A stretch of 64,000 nt of DNA from Homalodisca vitripennis (lineage: Eukaryota; Arthropoda; Insecta; Hemiptera; Cicadellidae), in NCBI RefSeq assembly GCF_021130785.1, contig NC_060213.1, forward strand, positions 131,764,001 through 131,828,000, given 5' to 3'. The notes beneath the pieces were generated by a model. That model made no database searches. It worked only from the letters and a program-made list of their open reading frames with translations, and was not told the DNA's origin. A program made the translations under genes and the position numbers. Shown one piece after another: positions 24,682-35,817 of this stretch (within the stretch, counting starts at the first letter, position 1; each line of letters begins with the position of its first letter).

Positions 24682-25172
24682 AAAACATCAACCTCTCCGA
24701 GTATTGATGTCGGCGCACGTTACGTTTCGTGTGTGTCCGAATCCGTTCCGGCGTGGCTTGCATGTTCTAAATTGATTGAGCCTGCGTCAATAAATTACAA
24801 CCATTCCGTCTTTCAGGATGGAGGTGTGCTTCTGTTGTTTCGACTTTGTTTAGTCTCTTCAGTCGTAGATAGGTCCGAAGACCACTACAAGACAACATTA
24901 TAGTGAAAAGAAGTGATGTCATGTCATTGATGATAATCACAATTCACTGGGCGGTACGAGCGTTCGACTCGCTTTTACATACTCCTTCTTTCTGGAGTGC
25001 CCTTTTTCAAAATTTAATGAGACTGAACTTAAACCTCAAATGTATATAAATTTAAACTTGATTTTCTGATAAGTAGCTGAGGAGTTGCAGATTCCAGCAA
25101 CTCTGCTACACAAGGTAACAGATTACAGTTACCTAGGGAGGTGGAGAGCAAGGCACAATATCCTTGTTTAGT
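24682..25172 (+). repeat. Inverted partial satellite unit (5' inversion)
   Basis: This is the reverse complement of unit bases 36-526 (counting from 4945), beginning AAAACATCAACC and ending CTTGTTTAGT. Its target-adjacent end (unit base 36) lies next to the point where the direct array starts (unit base 68), and its inner end is the upstream RNA sequence (base 526). That order is what twin-primed reverse transcription gives, with a 33-bp overlap. It lacks the ribozyme. It is on the 5' side of the RNA sense strand, where such inversions occur in LINE insertions. Confidence 0.85.
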
Positions 25173-25184
25173 AAGTGTATTGAG
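25173..25184. repeat. Right copy of 12-bp target-site duplication
   Basis: AAGTGTATTGAG, identical to 4933-4944, follows the inverted end of the array directly. AA is shared with the unit end, so the minimal duplication is about 10 bp. Confidence 0.75.
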
Positions 25185-26591
25185 TTATAAAATCAACTGG
25201 TAACGGGCAGAAATAAACTAGACAAACAATCCGCCTGCCCAATCAACGGTTTATGGCAGGAAGGTTGTAAAAGTTTATTGCTTTGCTTATGAATATAAAA
25301 ACAAAAATTATCCCTGAAAATTAAGCGAAGTTTGAACTGTCTGCAGAGAATTTTCTTTAGAATCGATTTAACTCGTGTAACAATCAGCCAGATGTTACAA
25401 TGATTGACATAGATTGGAGGACATCATCAGTGAGTCCGTTTCTAATTAAGCTTGTCTATATGTTTTGACCTCTAAGTCGCAGGAGCATGAACAACCTATT
25501 ACATAATATGAAATCTATGTAATTTCGGACATTTACCACCATTACACGCCTACTACGTAAACCTACTTAAACAACGAACACTTGCACACGAATAAATTTC
25601 TAATGCCTTGGTATACATTCTTGGGAAAAATATTTTTAAGAGATTTTTACTTCTATTCTGAAGCTGAAATTTTAAATTAGATTTGCTTGGTGGCTAATCT
25701 GGTATTTGGAAAATATCTGGTTATATATTATTTGCATTATAAGTAACTCATATCTATCTCTGATTGACAGCAGAATTATTTAATGGTGTCAATATCACTT
25801 GTTAATTGTTTTATTCATAAAATATTTAAGTGTTTCTTCTTAAGTTTAGTTACTCAGAACTAGAAAAATTTAAATTTGGAAGTAGAAATTAAGTGTAAGG
25901 AATTGTTAAAATACTAACATTGTAAGCAATAAAGAATAAAAAACCATAGATCATTAATTGCATTTATTAATTATCTGTTAATAATATTTGGATAACAAAA
26001 CTCTTGTGCCTGAAAATGATAGTTTTCGTTACAATTCTTACAGAAAGATTTCTTTACTTTATTATCATGGGCTAAACTGTTGTATTGATTTGTTCATTCC
26101 ACAGTTTGCTGATATTACCAAAAATAAAACAGATCAACGCTTAGCTAAATGTTTGGAAGTTATTAATCTGAATTTAGTGTAAATATTTACAATGTACGAT
26201 TAACCATGCGAGCGTTTTCAAATTTTCTACCTTTATATATATATTTTAAATTCAGACGCACGTCATAGACATTGTTTAAAGCTTTATATTGACGGTGTAT
26301 AGCTAGAAAGGATAGTGTTATTTAAGACATTTATCATCATTATAATTTACAAAAATATAGCATTGCGTTTCGAGGATTGGTATCTATCATCTTCTTCAGG
26401 TGTCAAAAGATTAGGGTAATCATGCACATAAAATGTACTTAATGTTTGGTGAGTAACTAATCGAAGTGATGGATAACAACTGTAAAAGTTGCACGTTAAA
26501 AATAACTGTTGCATGCATCTGACGATTCAAGGAGCAAGCACCAACCACGTCACTGCATAGAAAAAGCGCACTGAATATCACGTACTTGACT
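25185..26591. other. Non-coding DNA
   Basis: AT-rich sequence with no supported gene. A 64-codon open stretch at 25988-26182 has no recognisable features. It contains one copy (about 26360-26401) of the dispersed CTGARGA/GAAA motif described under findings. Confidence 0.55.
26360..26401 (-). repeat. Dispersed CTGARGA...GAAACG motif, copy a
   Basis: On the minus strand CTGAAGAAGATG is followed after about 14 bases by CTCGAAACGCAATGCTA. Related segments lie at 30662-30695, 33602-33642 and 46757-46794. The CTGANGA and GAAAC words copy the hammerhead core, and the order resembles the minimal hammerhead-like ends of Penelope-like retroelements, but stem II is poor here. Confidence 0.4.
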
Positions 26592-27151
26592 CACAAGCGA
26601 GGGTGAGAGGGACAAACAAAAGGGACAGGATGTCAGTTATCCAAAATCATCTAACCCAACGAAGATTTTACCAAAGTACTAATGAGTAAAAGTGAACCAG
26701 ACTCCTCAATGCAATAACGCCCGAAGTAACTACCCACAAGCGAGGGTGAGAGGGACAAACAAAAGGGACAGGATGTCAGTTATCCAAAATCATCTAACCC
26801 AACGAAGATTTTACCAAAGTACTAATGAGTAAAAGTGAACCAGACTCCTCAATGCAATAACGCCCGAAGTAACTACCCACAAGCGAGGGTGAGAGGGACA
26901 AACAAAAGGGACAGGATGTCAGTTATCCAAAATCATCTAACCCAACGAAGATTTTACCAAAGTACTAATGAGTAAAAGTGAACCAGACTCCTCAATGCAA
27001 TAACGCCCGAAGTAACTACCCACAAGCGAGGGTGAGAGGGACAAACAAAAGGGACAGGATGTCAGTTATCCAAAATCATCTAACCCAACGAAGATTTTAC
27101 CAAAGTACTAATGAGTAAAAGTCCTCATTGCAATAACGCCTGAAGTAACTA
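26592..27151. repeat. 143-bp tandem repeat, about 3.9 copies
   Basis: CACAAGCGAGGGTGAGAGGG starts at 26592, 26735, 26878 and 27021, exactly 143 bp apart. The first three copies look identical from 26735 on; the last ends in a variant (CCTCATTGC for CCTCAATGC, GCCTGAAG for GCCCGAAG). No coding sequence and no ribozyme core was found in either strand of the unit. Confidence 0.9.
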
Positions 27152-27696
27152 TTGCAACTATTGTACATACGGGTACATGTTTAACACAGTTTTTCCATGT
27201 AAATGCTGTTGAATACTGTAATCAAATTACCTTTCCAGAAAATGAGTAGATCTCACATTCCAATAATAAGTATTATATACCATGACAAAACGTTGAATCT
27301 CGATGACTTTTTTGTAAAGACAACAACATTGATATAGTTAATCTAAAACTACATTCATTAAAAGTATTTTCACGTCGTACAGTAACCTCTAAAATTTCCA
27401 TGTAGGGTCAAAGAATGTGGATCTTAAAACATCCTTTTTTAAGAAGGTTTTTTCGAATTGATTTGTTAGTTTAAACTCTATTATAAATAATAAAGAGTAC
27501 ATTTATACTAGTTTAAAAATATCATCTCATTGGTATAGGAATAAAATATATTTATATTATGAGGGAAGTTATGGCGGAAGGCCTACGAATACCACATACT
27601 GTTTCTATAAATGTAATTCTAATCAAGTTAGCATAGCCTTATGATAAATAATAAACATTTATAATTTTTTTTTAGTCGAATACAGCATGATAATTG

Positions 27697-27860
27697 GTGA
27701 CTGTAACTTTGAACTACACAAAAACCTATGCATGTTGTGACTGTGACTACGAGCTACATACAGCCTGTAGACTGGTGACTATAGCTTAGAACTACACACA
27801 GACTATACATATTGTGACTTTGACTTAGAGATACATGTAGCTTGTAAATTTGATGACTAT
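27697..27860. repeat. Diverged ~39-bp minisatellite, 4 copies
   Basis: Blocks starting GTGACT at 27697, 27737, 27775 and 27814 share GTGACT..AACTACA..AGCCTGTA patterns at spacing 38-40 bp, with many substitutions, so this is an old tandem repeat. Confidence 0.6.
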
Positions 27861-28799
27861 TGTTTATAAATTATGCTTTATGAGTTCAATAGAGTTTCGA
27901 TTAACAGTAATGGAAACGTTTGCATAAGATCTCCTGCATGACATGACCCCATTACTACCAAATGAACGCTGCGCCTGTTACACCATTCAGAATGCATATT
28001 TTAAATTGATTAAAATAGTTCTTGTATTGTATTTAATTTGGTAAAAACCCACTAGTTGGCCTGTGACAGTGAAAATAATGTAGATAATGCAGATAAATAA
28101 TGTGTACTGCACTATGTGTGCAGACTCGTGTGATTACACTCATCACAGTGTTCGACGGTACAGCAAGGAAAGTATGGAAATAACAACAGTTGAACATGTT
28201 TGTAGACGAAGCTCACGTGGTGAGCAAACACCAAACCTGAAAGCAAACATCTGCTGCCATAGATAACATTTCATTTCTAAGCGTGCTTTAATTTGATTAC
28301 TTCTAACAATAATATTAAAAAACTTTATGAGCTTTAATAATATTAAAAAACCCAATGAAGGGAAGAGTGTATATTATTTATTGTTCTTCTTACAAGATTT
28401 TGTGAAAACCAAAATGACCCTTAAAATTTGTAATTCAAATAACTTATAGCCTTATATAGCATTTATGTTTTTCTAAGAAGAAATGGCTCATAGAAGAACT
28501 GTATACATGCTCGTTTTGTTTTTGTATATTGAATTCTGTTTTATAGAAAAAATATATTTAAAAAAAAATTGTAAGGCGTCAGTATTTTTGATAATAACTT
28601 TGTACAACCTGATTAAATTTTAATATTTATTTTATTTCATAAAATATACTTTATGTATTTGTTTAAAACCATGCTTAGCTTGAAATATCCGTTTCATAAA
28701 ACATAAATGCATTTGTTTTGTCACACTTAACACAACTATTGTGGGAAGATTTGATTCAATCTGAATGTTGAGTTAAAAACCCATTATAACTTCCCATTT

Positions 28800-28870
28800 A
28801 GTGCTGCGTCTGAAATCTGACACTGGCACAGACTTTATTCTAGGATTCTAAAATCCACATCCGTCTAAAA
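28800..28870 (+). repeat. Dispersed repeat, copy 1 (matches 57640)
   Basis: The stretch GTGCTGCGTCTGAAATCTGA and what follows matches 57640-57700 (GTGCAGCGTCTGGAACCTGA) at most positions, including a shared CACAGACTT and TAGATTCTAA-like end. This is a dispersed, diverged element of unknown class. Confidence 0.5.
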
Positions 28871-30289
28871 AGCTTGTCACTGACTAGCTTAGTTGCATAT
28901 CAACCTTTGGTTGACTCCCATGTGTGTAGCATATTGATGATGGTACGTTCAAGCATATCGAAATCATGGCAAGTACCAAGTTGTATTGCCAAGGTGCTCT
29001 ATTGTTTCGATCTTGCTGGATTTCGTGAGTGACATTTTAAGACTTCATACCCTAAGCGGAAGGTTAAATAGAACCAAACTCACTATTATATATGGTTTGT
29101 TAATATTGATTATACTTACATTTATATGACAGTCAAATCTGAAAACAGATATCTAACTTATATTTTAAGTCTTGAAAATTGTAACTATTACAGTTTCTGG
29201 AAATGCAGGCTTTCACGATCTAATTGGACTTTAGAAGTCAATAGATTTAATTTGTGTGGACTTCGTAGTCCCAGCTTACAACGTAGGCCAGTTCTAATTA
29301 TTTCTGCATTCACTAATTGAGCATTACTGCGTTCCCACGACGTGGTACTTTCAAAGTCTGTGTGGTAGTGTTTACACAATGAAATATACATAGTTCGGTC
29401 TGTATGTACAATGCTTATTACTATTAAATAGCCCAAATTTTAACAATGTTGTTAGTAAGATGGATTATAAATTTAATTTTTGTTCTCTATTAATTATTTC
29501 TGTATAAATTAAGTTTATGTTTATTGATCATTTAGTACGAATTTCTACACTACGTTGTAACTTAACAAAATCGTATCGTACTAGAGAATTTTACTAGATT
29601 TGAATATACGTATTACACTTCAATCAACAATCACGATTAGTGTATCAAGATTGTTGCATAATTATTAGTTATAATTTCCTTTTTTTCTTTTTGTAATTAA
29701 TCATATAACCAATTAGATGAACAGTTAATGTAGAAGCCCATTTCTATTTCTCATATCATATCTCTTCCAAGTTATATCCAAAGTGTGATGAGCAACGCTA
29801 GAAAGTTGGTAACATGCATATTTCAAGCAAAGAACGGGCACATCTTAAGTCCGCATCTGCCTATACAGTAAAATAACTGCGACAAGTTTTACAGCGCTGC
29901 AGGAATCTTTACGATACACAAGTTTCACTCGTTCCGCCTGCGTTATGCAGATTCAGTTTGGTTTATATTTTGCGTTAACGCTGTGTCATTTATGAAATGG
30001 TACACTATTATATCTTTCAATAAATGAGGATTAAATAAGAATAAGGTCAATAAATATAGGTGGTTTATAAAAACCATCAGAAAACTATTTTGTTATTGCA
30101 CTGATTCGGAAACCGGGAGGATAGTTTTACCTTACGTGAAATTCTCAGCAATAAATACAGAATCAGTCTGACCTCATTCTTATACTGAGCAAAACTATTC
30201 AATAATATTCTTCAGAAATCCAAAACATTCAGATAATGTTCTAAATTGGCTCTCAAAAAACTCCTCGTTTGGAGGCTTTTAAATGTTAT

Positions 30290-30340
30290 GTTCATGTCAA
30301 ATTCAAATGTCAAATTGTCAAATTCATATGTCAAATTCTA
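30290..30340. repeat. TGTCAAATTC simple repeat
   Basis: The word TGTCAAATTC or close variants occurs about five times in 50 bp. Confidence 0.6.
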
Positions 30341-33300
30341 TAACATATATTTTGTATTGTTTCATTCTTTTACTGTATAAGTATTTTAGAATAATTTATG
30401 TTTCTAGTGAGTGATTGGTTTACTTACATTAGGTACTGAGAGACTTTTCCACGCTTCAAAACTACTCAGTCTGATTAGGTTACCTATTTAAATAAATTGG
30501 GTAAACAATTTTATTTTTTATGTATGCGTTGTACAACTACATAATTTAGATATAATATGTTTACTACTCTACCGAATTACAACATATTATTTCTTCATAA
30601 TTCATTTTTAGATATTTATTAATGGTAAAAGGTAAAAAAGTTTGCTAAATATTTTCGAACAGTATCTAAAATCTGATGTCTTCCTCAGGCGGATAACACA
30701 TCTTAGGCAAAAGTACAATCTATGTTAAAAAAGAAATCAATCCAAACCATTGTGACATGTAAAAGTCAGGAACCAGAGCTATGTTGCTTGTCAACTCCAT
30801 GGACATTAATTCTAAAAACCGAACTAACGATAAGACAACGCTCCCTATCTCTCACATGCTACACATAGCTGTTTAATTTGTCATTCTATAACTAAGAAAC
30901 TTTTAAAGCTTACACTAATATGTTTACTGAAGCAGAATAATAAGAAACGTTGTTGTAGTAAAAAGAAACATTTCATAAAATTGAACCTAATAATAATACA
31001 TATTTTCATCAAAGATGCATATTCATGTAACAATACACCAAAGAAATATACATAACAACAATAAACGCAATAACACCCCACATCACAATTACCATACTGC
31101 ATTTTATTCGAATAAATGGCTCCCCTAGGCAATGCCTGAAAGTTTCCTTCGATATATTTTAATTATTGTAAACACAATTATGCACAAAACACGGTTTTAG
31201 AATGTTATAAAAATAATAAAAATATAAGATAAATAACACTATAATACCAATGAGTTATATAATAGAGAATATAAAAATATAATAAATCTGTTGCTAGTAC
31301 CAATGTCTCATTCGTTTTTAAAGTCTTTGTTAGCAGACCAATTAAAGCTTGTAAATAAAAACTGTTAAATCAATAAAAATAATGAAATAATCTAGATTTC
31401 TTCTAAATTGTCATGCGATATTTTTACATCGTAGTTATTGTTTTGAGTGTACTAATATAAGTACCACTCAAAGAAGACAGGGAATAACCCAGTCGTGATC
31501 CTATGAAGGCATGATTTAGTTAAATAAATCATATAGGTCAATGATCCCGAATAAAATAAAAATTTTTAACAAAGGAAGAAATTCATTTTTTTAACGTGCC
31601 CTTTCCATTGCAAATTTTAGTTCATAATAAGACCTAAATATTTAATTTTACCCGCCCTTTAAATTTTAACTACTTATTAGAATTTGATTGTGATGTATAC
31701 CTGTACTGGTGGTAAAAAAGTTTTTCATTTAAGTTTGCTTTCTTTTTTTTTAATGATATATTTAGTTTTTAAATTAAGGTTTAAACCTACTAAACCATAT
31801 ATTTAAGTCTTCAAGCATATATTCTTGTGTAATGAAAAAATGTACCTATTAGTTAAGAATATAATTAGCCGATGCGAAAAAGGTAGCAAGCAATAAGTTT
31901 AAAGTAATTTGTAAAAGCGTTGAAAATATACCTCCACTGGAAGTCACAATATAAAGGGGAGTAATCTACCCTAAATGTCTAGATATCAAAAGAACAGGAG
32001 TTAAATAATATGATATTCCAATGTTGTCCTATATTGGGTACTTAACGATATATTTTGTTGTCGTTGCTGAAAGTCAGTCGTTGAGATCCTTAAAGTAGGC
32101 TTTGATAGTCTCCAGAGTAACCTGCTATTCCAGAATGTGGGTTCAAATTATCCACATATGAGAAAGTCAGTATAAATTCGATCTTAACTTGTGGGATACA
32201 TAATGTCTGTCCAAGTTAAGTAATAACAACTCAACAGTTTAAAATGCTAATAAATCCTAAATATTTTCGGTTTCACATACTACCACAGTTTTCCAATTTA
32301 ATTATGTTTTCTTTAATTATGTTTATACTGAACTGCTAACTTAATTGAACATTGCTAATTTAATTAAAACCTTTAGATATCCCTGCCACACTGTCGAGTA
32401 CCATCTCTAGCTAAAGGAAACAAATTCTTACTTGATGAACTTTGTCTAATTGACTATGGAAAATTTAAATTTAAAGTTATGCAGCGTCTAATAAAAAAAT
32501 GAATAATTTTAAAACTCATCGATACAGAAAACTAGGAACTATAGGGATGGGAAGACCACACCTATTTCAGGCCTTAAAGATCCAGATAATTTGAATAGAC
32601 ATTGACTCTTTTATTTTAATCACACATATTCTATAAGAATTAGTGTGTTGTTTATAAATTTAAACTGAAGTGTTATCTGTATATGCATTTTCTTGGTTAA
32701 TATTTTAGGGAGCAGTGGTCTCCCGGACTAATGCGGTGGTCGTTGAGGTTGAACTACAAATAAGATACTAAATTAAAATTTTTTTTAAAGGGATAAGTTT
32801 CATTAGTGAAGCCTATCTTAAAGTATTAAAAGTTTCTACATAGTATATTGTTTGTTACGTTCCTCGAAGAGGTTTACGGCCTTAGAGGAAATTCTTTTAA
32901 ATACTGAAAATTCGCTCCGATTAATAGCCTTTTACATTTGTAATGTTGAAATTATAATAAAGAGAGGGAAGGGATACAAAAAACTATAAGTTTAACGTTT
33001 TGAAACCGGATGGCCTGAAAGATATTCTGATTAAACTACAATTAAATAGGTAACGAAAATATATGTTTTAGAAACTCGTGAATTGAAGAAAGTTTATACA
33101 TTTAAGAGAGTTATAAATTTAAAAATTGGTTACGCATCACACTATGCTTAAACTAGCAGCGTAACAGGGAAAAGCGTTAATCACGAGATTCATCGAGTCT
33201 ATCATCGTCGATCTTGTCTGCTGCTTGTATGCTTGACATCTGAGTTATCTTTCCCTTGTAAGAAGCTCGCCTGTCCGGCCATTGGAGGTGGTTCGGAAGT

Positions 33301-34297
33301 CACCTTTAAGCTGTTGGTCCCCAGGTTGAGTATTAAATAGGGCTTTTAGCTCTATATTCGTCTAGTAAAATAAGACATTTTTAACTTTGCTTTGATTTAT
33401 TAGCACACATATACGTGTATTATAAGAAAACTTCTCTGAAGTGTTAATAACAACTAACAATTTTCAACTAATATCCAAAATTTAATAATACTACTTTGTC
33501 CTATATAATGTAAACTATACAGAATGGACAGTATAAAAGTCCTTTGTTTGAAGATTATTTTTGACGATGGAAGGATTGTGAAGGAAACAGTAGTTCTTTA
33601 CCTGAAGAAGAGATCAGATTGCAGATCTCGAAACGTAGTGTTACTGATTTATTGTTTCACTGAACGATGGCAAATGTCCGGAAAAATCCTGTTTCCTTCA
33701 GTATAAAAAAATTTTTATGAACAATTCTACCTTAATAATTAATGTAGAGTTTACGAAATTGTACCAACTCGAAATTTTAGCTCGTTTTCTTCAGAACGCA
33801 CTGCGTATTTTTAAATGTGTCAGAAGTTCGTACAGATTAAAAAAAAACTTGTATACATTGTAAATATGTGTAATAATTCTATCTTTTATAAATTAGTTTT
33901 TAAATTTACAGCCTCTTCCCTATTACTATTTTAAAATACAAACTACTCATAATTTCCTAAATATCCAACAAATTTTTAATTCATAACTTTTAAAGGTCAA
34001 ATTTTGAATTTAGTTATTTATACAATGTCAAGAATTCACCTATTGTGTAGAGTGCACTGGAAAAAGTAACACATTGTTCACAAAGACAAGTTTTAAGATT
34101 TTAACTGCAGAGTTATAAAATACTAGGAAATAGGCCGTGAGATAGATGTATTCAATATTCTAACCATAAAAATAGATGTTCCTATTGGATACTTTTGTTG
34201 AATGGCATTAATATTTCACGAACTATAGCTCGCTATTTGCTACAATGTAATAGCTGTATAAGCGAAGAGATAGTGAAAGTCATTTGACTCAAGTCGT
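30341..34297. other. Non-coding DNA
   Basis: AT-rich with no supported gene. Dispersed CTGARGA-type motifs occur at 30662-30695 (minus) and 33602-33642 (plus). A more GC-rich patch at 33205-33330 has no recognisable coding potential; it may be a retroelement 3' fragment, but I cannot show this. Confidence 0.5.
33602..33642 (+). repeat. Dispersed CTGARGA...GAAACG motif, copy b, with stem
   Basis: CTGAAGAA is followed by the inverted pair GAGATC (loop AGATTGCA) GATCTC, then GAAACGTAGTGTT. This matches a hammerhead-like core (CUGANGA, stem II, GAAA) with a possible two-base stem III (AC with GT) and a GUU triplet. No convincing stem I pairing is visible, so activity is doubtful. The same block is also open in frame (EEEIRLQISKRSVTDLLFH). 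Confidence 0.45.
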
Positions 34298-34385
34298 GGT
34301 TAAACTAAGCCCATTACAACTTGTACCTTGATAATAGTTCTACAGTCTGATATTGTGTGGTGGGGGGGAGGGGGAGCAGACGTGA
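34298..34385 (+). repeat. Diverged direct repeat, left copy
   Basis: The block AAACTAAGCCCATTACA, then ACCTTGATAA, then GGTGGGGGGGAGGGGG recurs at 34992-35076 with substitutions and a length difference. The pair brackets a tRNA-like sequence about 360 bp away on the left and 180 bp on the right. Confidence 0.6.
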
Positions 34386-34742
34386 CGACTTGGTTAGGGG
34401 CAGCTGGAGCACGTGACCGTTATATTTCGTTCTTAGCCATTCATTACTGGCACATTTTACTTACTTACTTCTTCTTCTGGAGATAAAAATTCTGATTATA
34501 TAATAATTAATTAAATAGCTTCTATAATTACCTTTCTTCTCCACAAAACATTGTTCTTTGAGTAAATGGCCAGGATAGTTTATTTATTTTCTATAAAACT
34601 CCGTGTATATACATGGATTTAAATAAAGATTTACATATTTAGTTTTATAGAGTAAACTTTAACAAAGCAATGGAAAACTTGTAATCCAACCATATTTGAC
34701 AGAAACGTCAAAATACAAAATAATTGAAACATAAAAATAAGG

Positions 34743-34810
34743 GCTCTTTGGTGTAGTGGTAGCACACTCACCAGGCAAGTGAGAGATCCGGGTTCGTGTC
34801 CATGTGGAGC
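34743..34810 (+). tRNA. tRNA-like sequence (pseudogene or SINE head)
   Basis: Box A TGGTGTAGTGG and box B GGTTCGTGTCC are both close to the pol III promoter consensus. A five-base anticodon stem CTCAC/GTGAG closes a seven-base loop CAGGCAA, which gives anticodon GGC but has A instead of the invariant U33. The acceptor arm pairs only in part (GCTCT with GGAGC) and the T stem is mispaired. A T6 pol III terminator follows at 34817-34822. It is most likely a decayed tRNA or the head of a tRNA-derived SINE. Confidence 0.5.
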
Positions 34811-34991
34811 AAGTACTTTTTTGAAAAGTTTATTGTAATTAAATTTGGCTATTTCCATTTGTAAAAACTTAATTAATGTATAATGTTTGTGAAAAAATTT
34901 GCTGTTAAATGAAGGACCTAGAACTTTCTTGTCGTTAATAGACAAGAATAGATTGACAGAGAAGATAGACAAAGTCAGTCTTATAACTTCC

Positions 34992-35076
34992 AAACTAAGC
35001 CCATTACAGCTTTACCTTGATAACAGTTTTGTACTGGAGTCCTGCTGCCAGGTCATTTGATGGTGGGGGGAGGGGG
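34992..35076 (+). repeat. Diverged direct repeat, right copy
   Basis: Partner of 34298-34385: AAACTAAGCCCATTACA, ACCTTGATAA and a G-rich GGTGGGGGGAGGGGG end in the same order. Confidence 0.6.
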
Positions 35077-35716
35077 TAGTGAAGAGAAGATAATGATAAG
35101 ACGTAATATTTGGAATCTGAAACTGAACTTACGTTATCTACCTAGTTTTACTTCCAATACTTAATATACACCGCATTGAAAAATAATACTTAGTACATTT
35201 ATATAGTAATATTATTGATGTTTACGTTCATTATTGTTATTAAATTAACCCAAAAGTCTTAGGGCTTACAGGTAAATATTATATTTTGCGGTCACATGAC
35301 GTTAAAATGAAGTCAACAACCCCTTGAATTCTCAATACTATAACTTAAAAAAAAGTTTTGCACTTACGAGGTTACATTACTAGTACAACAGACATTATAT
35401 GTATAATACCGGAGCGAAAATGTAGCCTTCCTTTTACTTGGCTTAGTAAATTAATATTTTTAAATAATGAATAACAAAAGAAGTGTTTAATGCATCACCA
35501 TCTTCACAAGTTAGTGTAGTGACTTTGAGAATAAACCAAACAATAATAAATAACAGCCTTGATGATTAATCCGTTGTTAATTTTCTTATATTTATGACTA
35601 AACTCTTGTATAGTTATTTAAATGTATTAGTTACATACAGGATACAGGGAAATAAAAATTTTTAGTAATTTTGAAAAATATTCTCTGTTCTCTTCAAAAA
35701 CTATTGACGTAGCTTG

Positions 35717-35733
35717 ATAATATATATATAAAT

Positions 35734-35815
<82 letters not shown>
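35717..35815. repeat. (TA)n microsatellite
   Basis: About 100 bp of nearly pure TA dinucleotides with TAAATA interruptions at the left. It is self-complementary and may form cruciforms. Confidence 0.9.

Positions 35816-35817
<2 letters not shown>

Larger units (their letters stand above)
4945..25172 (-). mobile_element. Hammerhead-bearing 1305-bp satellite array, retrozyme-like insertion
   Basis: The whole array is treated as one mobile unit. About 11.05 head-to-tail copies of a 1305-bp unit run from 4945 to 24681, interrupted by two piggyBac elements, and an inverted partial unit follows to 25172. The word AGGAGAGAATG recurs at 4966, 6271, 7578, 8884, 12813, 14123, 15429, 19393, 20704, 22019, 23329 and 24635. 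After removing the piggyBac insertions, all spacings are 1305-1315. The functional strand is minus, because it carries a complete hammerhead ribozyme in each unit. In that sense the RNA 3' end is at 4945, with AATAAA about 15 nt upstream, and the 5' end is at the right. The unit has no plausible protein frame and is dense in short hairpins. A 12-bp direct repeat flanks the array. Mobilisation by a LINE reverse transcriptase is inferred from the duplication and the 5' inversion. Confidence 0.8.
27152..30289. other. Non-coding DNA with minor repeats
   Basis: No gene is supported. The short reading frames here (for example near 28143-28355 and 29126-29436) overlap on both strands and show no known domains. 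A minisatellite at 27697-27860 and a dispersed repeat at 28800-28870 are listed separately. Confidence 0.55.

Noticed and set aside
26592..27151. Ribozyme in the 143-bp repeat
   Set aside because: CTAATGAG resembles a core word, but no GAAA or stems follow on either strand.
34631..34993. 120-codon frame across the tRNA-like locus, minus strand
   Set aside because: It runs through the tRNA-like sequence in antisense, with no domain and no support.
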